From assembly GCA_031409695.1 (NCBI GenBank), contig JANNXS010000418.1, forward strand, positions 1-5,406: a stretch of 5,406 nucleotides of DNA, written 5' to 3'. This DNA is from JABFRJ01 sp031409695. GTDB lineage: Bacteria > Pseudomonadota > Alphaproteobacteria > Rhizobiales > Hyphomicrobiaceae. Below, one piece after another: positions 1-5,406 of the stretch. The number at the start of each line of letters is the position of its first letter. Within the stretch, counting starts at the first letter, position 1. The notes under the pieces were generated by a model. That model did no database searches. It had not been told where the DNA came from and saw only the letters and a list, made by a program, of their open reading frames with translations. The position numbers were made by a program, and so were the translations under genes.

Positions 1-104
1 GCAAAAAGTCGTGAGGCGCAGCGGCGTTGCAAAGCGTCGCCAAGTGATCGACATTGCCAGACAACGGGCTAGGTAAAGGGCCGCTATCTCAATGGATCTC
101 TTCT

Positions 105-905
105 ATGCCGCTTGCGCACGATTGGCTTGGTCTGACGGGACGCGTCTGTGTCGTGACCGGCGGCGGCAGCGGCATCGGTGAGGGTATCGCTCTGGAACTG
201 GCGCGGGCGGGCGCGCACGTCGCTGTACTCGATCGGGATGCGGCCGCCGCTGCTCGGGTCACAGCGAGCCTCGACACATTCGGCCGTAAGTCTCTCGCGG
301 TCACGTGCGACGTCACAAGCGAGGCGGGTCTCGCGAAGGCTCACATGACCGTGCAGGCCGAGCTTGGACCTTGCGCGGTGCTGGTTAACAATGCCGGTAT
401 CCTCAGACCCGGTGCCCTTGAAGAGGTCAGCCTTGAGACCTGGAATGCGGTGCTGGCTGTCAATTTGACAGCCTATCTCATCGCGGCACGCACGTTCGGC
501 GCCGATATGCTGACGGCTAAGCGTGGCAGCATCATCAACATCGCTTCACTCGCGGGCCGGCACCAACAACCCCGCAGCGGGGCATACAGTGCAGCGAAGG
601 CCGGCGTGTTGATGCTGTCAAAGCAGCTCTCCGTTGAGTGGGGCGTGCGCGGTGTGCGCAGCAACGTGGTACTACCCGGCCTGATTCGCACACCGCTGTC
701 GGCCGCCTTTTACGCCGACCCAGTGTTTGAGGCGAAGCGCACGGCGATGATACCCGCTCGACGGATCGGTGAGCCGGATGACATCGGCAATGCGGTGGCA
801 TTTTTGGCCAGTGATAGGGCCAGCTATATTAACGGAGGCGAGATCCTGGTCGACGGCGGCCTCGACGGTATGTTGATGGATCTCGTGCCGCGGCCGGGAT
901 TTTGA
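105..905 (+). CDS. SDR family NAD(P)-dependent oxidoreductase
   Basis: Complete classical short-chain dehydrogenase/reductase of 266 aa, the usual size for the family. Visible from the N-terminus: the Rossmann nucleotide-binding motif TGGGSGIG (residues 18-25); Asp43 at the end of the second beta strand, which in this family usually means a preference for NAD(H) over NADP(H); a DV pair at 69-70; NNAG at 95-98; and the catalytic tetrad Asn120, Ser148, Tyr161 and Lys165 (YSAAK). A PG motif follows near 191, and the C-terminus has the typical RRIGEPDDIGNAVAFLASD and VDGG blocks. It should be a soluble enzyme that oxidises an alcohol or reduces a ketone; the substrate cannot be read from sequence. 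I prefer the ATG at 105 because the fold begins soon after it, but no good ribosome binding site precedes it. An in-frame TTG at 54 would add 17 residues with no SDR similarity. No promoter or clear terminator was found. Function class is secure; start is moderate. Confidence 0.9.
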   Translation: MPLAHDWLGLTGRVCVVTGGGSGIGEGIALELARAGAHVAVLDRDAAAAARVTASLDTFGRKSLAVTCDVTSEAGLAKAHMTVQAELGPCAVLVNNAGILRPGALEEVSLETWNAVLAVNLTAYLIAARTFGADMLTAKRGSIINIASLAGRHQQPRSGAYSAAKAGVLMLSKQLSVEWGVRGVRSNVVLPGLIRTPLSAAFYADPVFEAKRTAMIPARRIGEPDDIGNAVAFLASDRASYINGGEILVDGGLDGMLMDLVPRPGF

Positions 906-915
906 TTTGGCCAGT

Positions 916-991
916 CAACGAAAAGTCTGGCAACGAAAAGTCTGGCAACGAAAGGGCCAGGCACCGAAAAATCGGGCAACGAAAAATCTGT
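916..991. repeat. Five-copy 15-bp tandem repeat
   Basis: Five head-to-tail copies begin 11 bases after the SDR stop codon. Copies 1 (916-930) and 2 (931-945) are identical, CAACGAAAAGTCTGG. Copy 3 (946-961) is 16 bases long and diverged in its second half. Copy 4 (962-976) and copy 5 (977-991) share CGAAAAA and differ at a few positions. A similar AAGTCTG string at 1011-1017 may be a decayed sixth copy. The unit length is a multiple of three, so both strands read through as repeated peptides, but no start with a ribosome binding site or known protein supports coding. It looks like a minisatellite-type expansion in the gap between the SDR gene and thrC; function unknown. Confidence 0.85.
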
Positions 992-1016
992 TGATCACAG
1001 GTCCGGTGACAAGTCT

Positions 1017-1050
1017 GTGGGCAGCAACCTTGCCCACCAGAGTTGGCAAG
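1017..1050 (+). other. Two overlapping alternative hairpins upstream of thrC
   Basis: GTGGGCA (1017-1023) can pair perfectly with TGCCCAC (1031-1037) across a 7-base loop. CTTGCC (1029-1034) can instead pair perfectly with GGCAAG (1045-1050) across a 10-base loop. The two stems share bases 1031-1034, so they cannot form together. No run of T follows either stem, so neither is a canonical intrinsic terminator. The pair lies 50-83 bases ahead of the chosen thrC start, a place where a leader switch would make sense, but stems of 6-7 bp often arise by chance. No leader peptide rich in threonine or isoleucine codons is seen. A regulatory role is only a suggestion. Confidence 0.3.
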
Positions 1051-1089
1051 CCTAGACAGGATCGACTGCATTGGTTTCGACGACCTCCT

Positions 1090-1093
1090 GGAG
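1090..1093 (+). promoter_or_regulatory. Ribosome binding site that sets the thrC TTG start
   Basis: GGAG sits 6 bases before the TTG at 1100, a near-ideal Shine-Dalgarno position. It decides the start of thrC: the reading frame is open further upstream to another TTG at 1043, but that one has no such site and would add 19 residues that threonine synthases lack. Confidence 0.75.
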
Positions 1094-1099
1094 TATATC

Positions 1100-2497
1100 T
1101 TGAACTACGTTTCTACCCGCGGCGAGGCGCCTGTCCTCGGCTTCGAAGATGCTTTGCTTGCGGGCCTTGCCCGTGACGGCGGTCTCTACGTGCCGGAGAC
1201 ATGGCCTGTGCTGTCGCGAGACACGATCGCGGGCTTTGCGGGTAAGCCATTTCACGAGGTGGCCACCGTTGTCGTCGAGGCGCTTTCCGGTGGTGCGATC
1301 CCGACGCCCGATCTGGCAAGCATGACCCGTGCGGCCTATGGCCCGGCGGTATTTGGCCATCCGGCAGTTACGCCGCTTGTACAAATTGCGCCGAACACAT
1401 TCATTCTTGAACTGTTCCACGGACCAACCTTGGCCTTCAAAGATGTTGCGATGCAGCTTTTGGCGCGCCTGATGGATTACGTGCTGGCAAAGCGTGACCG
1501 ACGCGCGACCATTGTCGGCGCAACATCGGGTGATACAGGTGGAGCGGCCGTCGAGGCGTTTCGCACCTCAACCCGAACCGATGTGATGATATTGTTTCCC
1601 GACGGGCGTGTCTCGGATGTGCAGCGCCGCATGATGACCACGCCAACGGAGCCGCATATCCAGGCACTTTCCATCGCCGGTACGTTCGACGACTGCCAGG
1701 CGCGCGTGAAAGATATGTTTAACCATCACGCCTTTCGCGACCGTGTACATCTCTCGGGTGTGAATTCTATCAATTGGGCGCGGATTGCGGCCCAGGTGAC
1801 ATATTATTTCGTCGCCGGTGCTGCCCTCGGCGCCCCACACCGCAAGATTTCGTTTTCCGTCCCGACAGGCAATTTCGGCGATATCTTTGCAGGTCATGTC
1901 GCAAAAAAGATGGGGCTGCCCATTGATCAACTGATCATCGCAACCAACAGCAACGACATTCTTGCCCGTACGGTCGCAAGTGGTCGCTATGAAACGCGCG
2001 ACGTTGTCGTGACCTCATCGCCGTCGATGGACATTCAGGTGTCGTCGAATTTTGAACGGTATCTGTTCGAGGCCTCCGGCCGTCAGTCCGGCGACATCCG
2101 TCGCATGATGTCACAGCTAAAGCAGTCTGGCAGCTTCGCGCTTGGCGCCGTCGCCAAAACGCTCCAAACCGAGTTCCAAGCTTTCAAAGCCGACGAAGCC
2201 GCCGTTAAGGACGCGACCAAGCGTGCTCTTGACCACGCCGGCTATCTACTTGACCCGCACACCGCCTGCGGTGTGGTTGCGGCCGACCGGGCGCATACGC
2301 ATAGTCCCATCGCAGTGCTGGCGACGGCGCATCCGGCAAAGTTTCCGCATACGCTGACCGGCGATTGGCCAGCCTTGCCTCAGCGTCTTGCGACGCTCAT
2401 GACCGACACAGAACGCATGATAAAACTACCCAACGACATCGCCAAGATCGAGCACTATGTCGAGGCACACGCAAGGGCGGCCGAGGGCAAAGCATGA
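1100..2497 (+). CDS. thrC: Threonine synthase
   Basis: Converts O-phospho-L-homoserine and water to L-threonine and phosphate, the last step of threonine synthesis; cytosolic and PLP-dependent. The 465-aa product has the usual length of the bacterial ThrC class. It opens with NYVSTRGEAPVLGFEDALLAG, the conserved N-terminal motif. The PLP-binding lysine is Lys114 in HGPTLAFKD. ATSGDTGGAA (about 141-150) is the substrate/cofactor loop of this fold, and PTGNFGDIFAG (about 255-265) is the second conserved glycine-rich cofactor-binding block. NSINWARIAAQ and the C-terminal DPHTACGV and ATAHPAKFP segments are also characteristic. The start is a TTG supported by GGAG 6 bases upstream and by alignment to the family N-terminus. 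Its stop overlaps the ATG of the protease gene (ATGA at 2494-2497), implying co-transcription and coupled translation. No truncation or missing key residue was seen. Confidence 0.97.
   Translation: MNYVSTRGEAPVLGFEDALLAGLARDGGLYVPETWPVLSRDTIAGFAGKPFHEVATVVVEALSGGAIPTPDLASMTRAAYGPAVFGHPAVTPLVQIAPNTFILELFHGPTLAFKDVAMQLLARLMDYVLAKRDRRATIVGATSGDTGGAAVEAFRTSTRTDVMILFPDGRVSDVQRRMMTTPTEPHIQALSIAGTFDDCQARVKDMFNHHAFRDRVHLSGVNSINWARIAAQVTYYFVAGAALGAPHRKISFSVPTGNFGDIFAGHVAKKMGLPIDQLIIATNSNDILARTVASGRYETRDVVVTSSPSMDIQVSSNFERYLFEASGRQSGDIRRMMSQLKQSGSFALGAVAKTLQTEFQAFKADEAAVKDATKRALDHAGYLLDPHTACGVVAADRAHTHSPIAVLATAHPAKFPHTLTGDWPALPQRLATLMTDTERMIKLPNDIAKIEHYVEAHARAAEGKA
2483..2487 (+). promoter_or_regulatory. 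Ribosome binding site of the M16 protease gene
   Basis: GAGGG lies inside the last codons of thrC, 6 bases before the ATG at 2494. It fixes that ATG as the start; the same frame is open back to 2365 within thrC, but those codons are out of frame with a real gene and give no M16-like residues. Confidence 0.7.
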
Positions 2498-3765
2498 GCA
2501 CTGAAATCACCCGCCTATCGAGCGGTCTTCGCATTGTCACCGATCATATGCCGCACGTGGAGACGGCCTCCCTCGGCGTCTATGTGAAAGTGGGTGCACG
2601 CAACGAAAACGCCCTCAACAACGGCATTTCTCATCTGCTCGAACATATGGCATTCAAGGGCACGGCATCGCGCACAGCGAAGGAGATCGCCGAGGAGATT
2701 GAGCAGGTCGGGGGGGATCTCAATGCGGCAACCAGCCTTGAAACGACGGCCTATTACGCGCGTGTCTTGAAGGCTGATGTGCCACTGGCTCTTGAGCTGG
2801 TTGGCGACATCCTCCTCAATCCGAAATACGCTGAAGACGACTTGGAACGCGAGCGCGAGGTGATCCTGCAAGAGATCGCCGGAACGCGCGATAGTCCGGA
2901 TGATACAGCTTTCGACCTCCTTAACGTGACCGCTTATCCAGATCAGGCGCTAGGCCGGCCGATCCTTGGCAGCGAGGAGACGGTGAAGAGCTTTACGTCG
3001 GGTGATGTTCGCACGTTCCTGCAACATCATTACCGTCCCTCGCAGTTGATCGTCTCGGCCGCTGGCGCCGTCGATCATGCAGCCATCGTAAAGCAGGTCG
3101 AGAAAGTGTTTGCAGGCTTGCCGACCGGCGCCAGCGATACGCCAGCACGGGCAACCTATTCCGGCGGTCCGGCCGTGTCCGACAAGACGTTTGAGCAGGC
3201 CCATTTACTGCTTGGCTATGAAAGCATCTCGTATCGGACCCCTGAATACTACAACGCCCAGGTGTTCACCGGCCTCATGGGTGGCGGCATGTCCTCGCGC
3301 CTGTTCCAGGAGGTGCGGGAAACCCACGGCCTCTGCTACTCGATCTACGCCACCAACTGGTCGCTTGAAGACACAGGAATGTTCGCCATTCACGCGGCAA
3401 CCGGCAAAGACATGCTCGGCAAGCTAATTGCTCTGGTGCGGACTGAACTTGAGAAATCGGCAGCGACTGCGCCGAGTGAACGCGAAGTTGATCGTGCCAA
3501 AGCGCAGATGAAGGCCGGTCTGCTCATGGCACTTGAAAGCTCAGGCGCGCGGGCGGAACAGATGGCACGCCAAACCATGCTGTTCGACAAGTTGACGACG
3601 CCTGCCGAGTTGGTCGCAAAGGTCGATGCCGTAACGCCAGAAGGGGTTCGGCAGTTCGCTGAGCGTCTTCTAAAAGGCAAACCAGCTTCCGCGGTTCTCG
3701 TGGGTGGGGGCCGCAAAGCTGCCGCGTTTGCCCGGCAAGCCATGGGGGAAATCGCGACGGCATAA
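2494..3765 (+). CDS. M16 family zinc metallopeptidase (mitochondrial processing peptidase-like)
   Basis: A 423-aa protein with the two-lobed M16B architecture. The inverted zinc motif HLLEH is at His47-Glu50-His51, and the third zinc ligand is expected to be Glu127 (VILQE), 76 residues after His51, so the catalytic site appears intact. The C-terminal lobe has the family block GGGMSSRLFQEVRE followed by GLCYS (about 263-283), which contains the Arg and Tyr that M16 enzymes use to hold substrate and stabilise the transition state. No signal peptide or membrane segment is visible, so a cytosolic location is likely. Rhizobial homologues are often annotated as processing protease or mpp because they resemble the beta subunit of the mitochondrial enzyme; their natural substrates are poorly known to me, and peptide degradation is the likely role. 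The gene overlaps thrC by 4 bases. A stop TAA at 3763-3765 is followed by a 245-base gap. Confidence 0.95.
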   Translation: MSTEITRLSSGLRIVTDHMPHVETASLGVYVKVGARNENALNNGISHLLEHMAFKGTASRTAKEIAEEIEQVGGDLNAATSLETTAYYARVLKADVPLALELVGDILLNPKYAEDDLEREREVILQEIAGTRDSPDDTAFDLLNVTAYPDQALGRPILGSEETVKSFTSGDVRTFLQHHYRPSQLIVSAAGAVDHAAIVKQVEKVFAGLPTGASDTPARATYSGGPAVSDKTFEQAHLLLGYESISYRTPEYYNAQVFTGLMGGGMSSRLFQEVRETHGLCYSIYATNWSLEDTGMFAIHAATGKDMLGKLIALVRTELEKSAATAPSEREVDRAKAQMKAGLLMALESSGARAEQMARQTMLFDKLTTPAELVAKVDAVTPEGVRQFAERLLKGKPASAVLVGGGRKAAAFARQAMGEIATA

Positions 3766-3874
3766 CATGAGGCGGCGGTACAGATCGGTGGGGGACATCC
3801 GATCCAGTGGCCCGGCCAATGTGGGGATAAGTGGCTTGGCCAAATATGCTTTGGCCAGCTAGACGTTCGACGAC

Positions 3875-3976
3875 TAAAGCGCATCCGATCCCGATAGAAT
3901 CGGAATGCGCTCTAGAAATCCTTGTTTTGAAGCATTTTCTACCACGAACTGGTGTCCACTTCGTCGAAAATGCTCT
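3875..3976. repeat. RIME-like palindromic mosaic element
   Basis: Two adjoining palindromes fill about 100 bases between the protease and acetyltransferase genes. In the first, TAAAGCGCATCCGAT (3875-3889) pairs with ATCGGAATGCGCTCTA (3899-3914) with one mismatch and one bulged base around a 9-base loop. In the second, AGCATTTTC (3931-3939) pairs perfectly with GAAAATGCT (3966-3974). Inside it, ACGAA (3944-3948) and TGG (3950-3952) pair with CCA (3956-3958) and TTCGT (3960-3964). The linker TCTAGAAATCCTTGTTTTGA joins them. From memory, this order and wording match the rhizobial intergenic mosaic elements (RIME) and related Bradyrhizobium/Mesorhizobium repeats, where GCGCATTCCGAT and GAACCGGTATCCACTTCG are hallmark strings. 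Such elements are non-autonomous and can fold in mRNA. Confidence 0.8.
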
Positions 3977-3998
3977 GGCCGGTCGCAAGGGGGAGGAC

Positions 3999-4003
3999 GA
4001 GGG
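3999..4003 (+). promoter_or_regulatory. Ribosome binding site of the acetyltransferase gene
   Basis: GAGGG lies 7 bases before the ATG at 4011; a second purine-rich GGGGGAGG at 3989-3996 lies further back. Together they support 4011 over upstream in-frame starts at 3831 (GTG) and 3846 (ATG), whose extra codons would be translated straight through the palindromic repeat. Confidence 0.65.
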
Positions 4004-4010
4004 CGCCGCC

Positions 4011-4601
4011 ATGGCATTCCTCAGAACATCGTCGGAGATCGGGCTGCCCATCACGGGCCGCACGGTGCTACTACGTCTGCCCTCGATGTTTGACTATGCC
4101 GCCTGGGCTGAAATCCGCGGCGCAAGCGCTGACCATTTGCAACCATTTGAGCCGGCCTGGGCCAGTGATGAACTCTCACGATGGTCGTTCCGCCGTCGCT
4201 TGCGCCAGTACGCACGCGACGTTGCCGACGATACGGGATACCCGCTGTTTGTCTGCGCGCAGCCCTCAGGCGTCCTGCTTGGCGGCATCACACTGTCAAA
4301 TGTTCGGCGCGGCGTCGCACAAGCGGCCTCAGTCGGCTATTGGGTTGGTGCGCGGCACGCCCGCCAAGGCGTAATGGCGGACGCATTGAGCGCTCTGGTG
4401 CCGTATGCGTTCGAACACTTGAGGCTGCATCGCTTGGAGGCTGCGTGTTTGCCACACAACGTTGCCTCGATCGGCGTTCTTGAAAAGACCGGATTCCAGC
4501 GTGAGGGCCTTGCGCGCAAGTATCTTAAGATCAATGGGACGTGGCAGGATCATGTACTCTTTGCGTTGACCGAGGACGACCGGCGCGGAGAGACGCGATG
4601 A
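4011..4601 (+). CDS. GNAT family N-acetyltransferase, RimJ/RimL type
   Basis: A 196-aa acetyl-CoA-dependent N-acetyltransferase. The N-terminal GRTVLLRLPSMFDYAAWAEIR is the usual beta-strand/helix entry of the RimJ/RimL (Acetyltransf_3) branch. The core strand SVGYWVGARHARQGVMADAL (about 108-125) is motif A; its Q119-G120-V121-M122 stretch occupies the acetyl-CoA pyrophosphate-binding turn. HRLEAACLPHNVASIGVLEKTGFQREG (about 140-166) is motif B, with the Asn150 and the EKxGF signature typical of this branch, and WQDHVLFAL closes the fold. Close relatives acetylate the N-terminus of ribosomal proteins (RimJ acts on S5 in E. coli), but the branch also contains enzymes for other amines, so the substrate is unproven. 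The start is set by GAGGG 7 bases upstream and by family length. The stop TGA overlaps the next gene's ATG (ATGA at 4598-4601), so the two are probably translated as a coupled pair. The RIME-like element sits just upstream. Confidence 0.9.
   Translation: MAFLRTSSEIGLPITGRTVLLRLPSMFDYAAWAEIRGASADHLQPFEPAWASDELSRWSFRRRLRQYARDVADDTGYPLFVCAQPSGVLLGGITLSNVRRGVAQAASVGYWVGARHARQGVMADALSALVPYAFEHLRLHRLEAACLPHNVASIGVLEKTGFQREGLARKYLKINGTWQDHVLFALTEDDRRGETR
4587..4590 (+). promoter_or_regulatory. Ribosome binding site of the membrane sensor gene
   Basis: GGAG, followed by AG, lies in the last codons of the acetyltransferase gene, 7 bases before the ATG at 4598. It supports a real + strand gene starting there. 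Confidence 0.7.
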
Positions 4602-5406
4602 TACTGGCGGCGCTTCAAACAGCGCGGAGGGTGGTGGGACGTCATCGCGCCTTCGTCCTGGTGCGCAGGATCACGGCGGCAACACTCCTGTTCTTTGCGG
4701 TGGCCCTCGCGGTCGAGACGGGAAGCACGCAAACATTTGCCGCTGCCCCGAAACCGATTGATGTTGGAAGCGACACCGACCGTCGCGACATCACAGCCGC
4801 CGGGGATCTGTTCGAGGGCCGCGGAGATACGCTGCAGATTGAAACGGCCGTCGGCGCGGATGGTGCAACCGGCCGGATGGCGGTGCGCGCAACGACGGGT
4901 GGGACCAATCCGAATTGGTTCGTCTTTGCCCTGCGGAACGCAACTGACAAGCCGGTCGAACGTTGGCTTGTGTCGGAGCGGTACGAGCACGCTGGCTCCG
5001 GCATTATCTGGCCGAACCTTGATGCCCGTCGCATCGACAACATCACGCCTTCGCTTGGCTTTGTTCCTGAGCGACTGCCATTCGACAATTCGGATGCCTT
5101 TCGGCTTACCATCGAGCCCGGTCAAACCGTGACATTTGCCGCCGAGTTGGTTGGCGAACGCGTCCCACGTATTCAGATGTGGCGTGGCATCGACTATGAA
5201 AAGCGTGTGCGCAACAAGCAGCTGTTCCACGGCATCTTGCTTGGCATAGTCGGGCTGCTTGCGCTCTTTCTGGCCTCGATCTTCGTTGCCAATCACCAAG
5301 CGATCTTCCCGTCTGCGGCCCTGTTCGCGTGGATGGTGCTCGCATATCTGTGCGTGGATTTCGGCCTCTGGCACAAACTGTTCAACGTGCGGCCGGAGGA
5401 AAATGC
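4598..5406 (+). CDS. Membrane sensor protein, N-terminal part (probable sensor of an EAL-domain phosphodiesterase); runs off the window
   Basis: Open from the ATG at 4598 to the window end, 269 full codons with no stop. Residues 1-50 have a basic start (RRVVGRHR...RR), a hydrophobic stretch ITAATLLFFAVALAV (25-39) and a likely cleavage region near FAAAP (47-51), so a signal peptide or anchor is likely. Residues about 52-205 form a beta-rich extracytoplasmic domain (GRMAVRATTGGTNPNWFVFALRN, PVERWLVSERYEHAGSGIIWP, FRLTIEPGQTVTFAAEL), reminiscent of the ligand-binding part of 7TMR-DISM sensors. Two membrane spans follow at about 211-231 and 237-257, then YLCVDFGLWHKLFNVRPEEN. From memory this closely resembles the N-terminus of rhizobial proteins carrying several spans and a C-terminal EAL domain that degrades c-di-GMP, found next to thrC, the M16 protease and the GNAT gene. 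The output domain is outside the window, so that role is inferred. Start supported by GGAG and the ATGA overlap. Confidence 0.82.
   Translation, partial: MILAALQTARRVVGRHRAFVLVRRITAATLLFFAVALAVETGSTQTFAAAPKPIDVGSDTDRRDITAAGDLFEGRGDTLQIETAVGADGATGRMAVRATTGGTNPNWFVFALRNATDKPVERWLVSERYEHAGSGIIWPNLDARRIDNITPSLGFVPERLPFDNSDAFRLTIEPGQTVTFAAELVGERVPRIQMWRGIDYEKRVRNKQLFHGILLGIVGLLALFLASIFVANHQAIFPSAALFAWMVLAYLCVDFGLWHKLFNVRPEEN

Noticed and set aside
1..76. A stop-free frame entering from the left edge and ending at TAA 74-76 (reading QKVVRRSGVAKRRQVIDIARQRAR), possibly the C-terminus of an upstream gene.
   Set aside because: Only 24 codons are visible, there is no recognisable motif, and another frame is also open to 70-72. 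It cannot be told from chance.
1043..1071. A TTGGCA box 17 bases from CTGCAT as a possible thrC promoter.
   Set aside because: The -10 match is poor and nothing else supports it; promoters of alphaproteobacteria cannot be called reliably by eye from so weak a match.
907..1176. An 89-codon + strand frame through the tandem repeats, reading as repeated QRKVW.
   Set aside because: It starts at a TTG without a ribosome binding site, runs into thrC in another frame, and the repeated peptide is simply the repeat DNA translated.
3836..3857. Two TTGGCCA copies spaced 15 bases apart, with TTTGGCCAG also found just after the SDR stop.
   Set aside because: The same string occurs inside the SDR coding sequence near 803, and close variants occur in thrC, so it is too common here to be a signal.
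3767..3862. A 31-codon reading frame starting one base after the protease stop.
   Set aside because: No convincing ribosome binding site, no similarity or motif recognised, and such short frames are common by chance in GC-rich DNA.
3831..4010. A 60-codon N-terminal extension of the acetyltransferase from the GTG at 3831.
   Set aside because: It translates the palindromic repeat, has no family similarity, and the ATG at 4011 has its own ribosome binding site and gives the normal family length.
4550..5374. Long reverse-strand reading frame opposite the acetyltransferase end and the sensor gene.
   Set aside because: Low-complexity basic translation without motifs or a ribosome binding site; the + strand gene fully explains this stretch.

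Overview
The window looks like chromosomal DNA of an alphaproteobacterium, most likely of the order Hyphomicrobiales (Rhizobiales). The evidence is a GC-rich coding style, the run threonine synthase / M16 protease / GNAT acetyltransferase / membrane sensor that I recall from rhizobia and relatives, and an intergenic double palindrome that resembles the rhizobial RIME-type repeat. All recognisable genes are on the + strand.

Layout: (1) 1-104 has no supported gene. (2) 105-905 is a complete NAD(P)-dependent short-chain dehydrogenase/reductase (SDR). (3) 906-1099 is non-coding. It holds five copies of a 15-base tandem repeat (916-991), a pair of overlapping, mutually exclusive hairpins (1017-1050), and the ribosome binding site of thrC. 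(4) 1100-2497 is threonine synthase, thrC, starting at a TTG. (5) 2494-3765 is an M16 zinc protease whose ATG overlaps the thrC stop as ATGA. (6) 3766-4010 is a 245-base gap containing a RIME-like mosaic of two palindromes (3875-3976). (7) 4011-4601 is a RimJ/RimL-type GNAT acetyltransferase. (8) From 4598 to the window end is the N-terminal part of a membrane sensor protein. It overlaps the acetyltransferase stop and has no stop codon inside the window.

The genes fall into two probably translationally coupled pairs, thrC with the M16 protease and the acetyltransferase with the sensor, separated by the palindromic repeat. thrC makes threonine from O-phosphohomoserine. The protease and acetyltransferase act on proteins or peptides. 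The sensor resembles the N-terminus of rhizobial proteins that carry a C-terminal EAL (c-di-GMP phosphodiesterase) domain, but that domain lies beyond the window. No biochemical link between the four is evident, so the grouping looks like conserved neighbourhood rather than a pathway. The SDR is set apart from them by the tandem repeats and is probably a separate unit.

I found no defence system, mobile element, CRISPR array, tRNA or rRNA. The core genes are ordinary. The points that deserve a second look are the tandem repeat, the hairpin pair upstream of thrC, the RIME-like element inside the gene cluster, and the correct strand for the last gene, where a long false reverse-strand reading frame competes.
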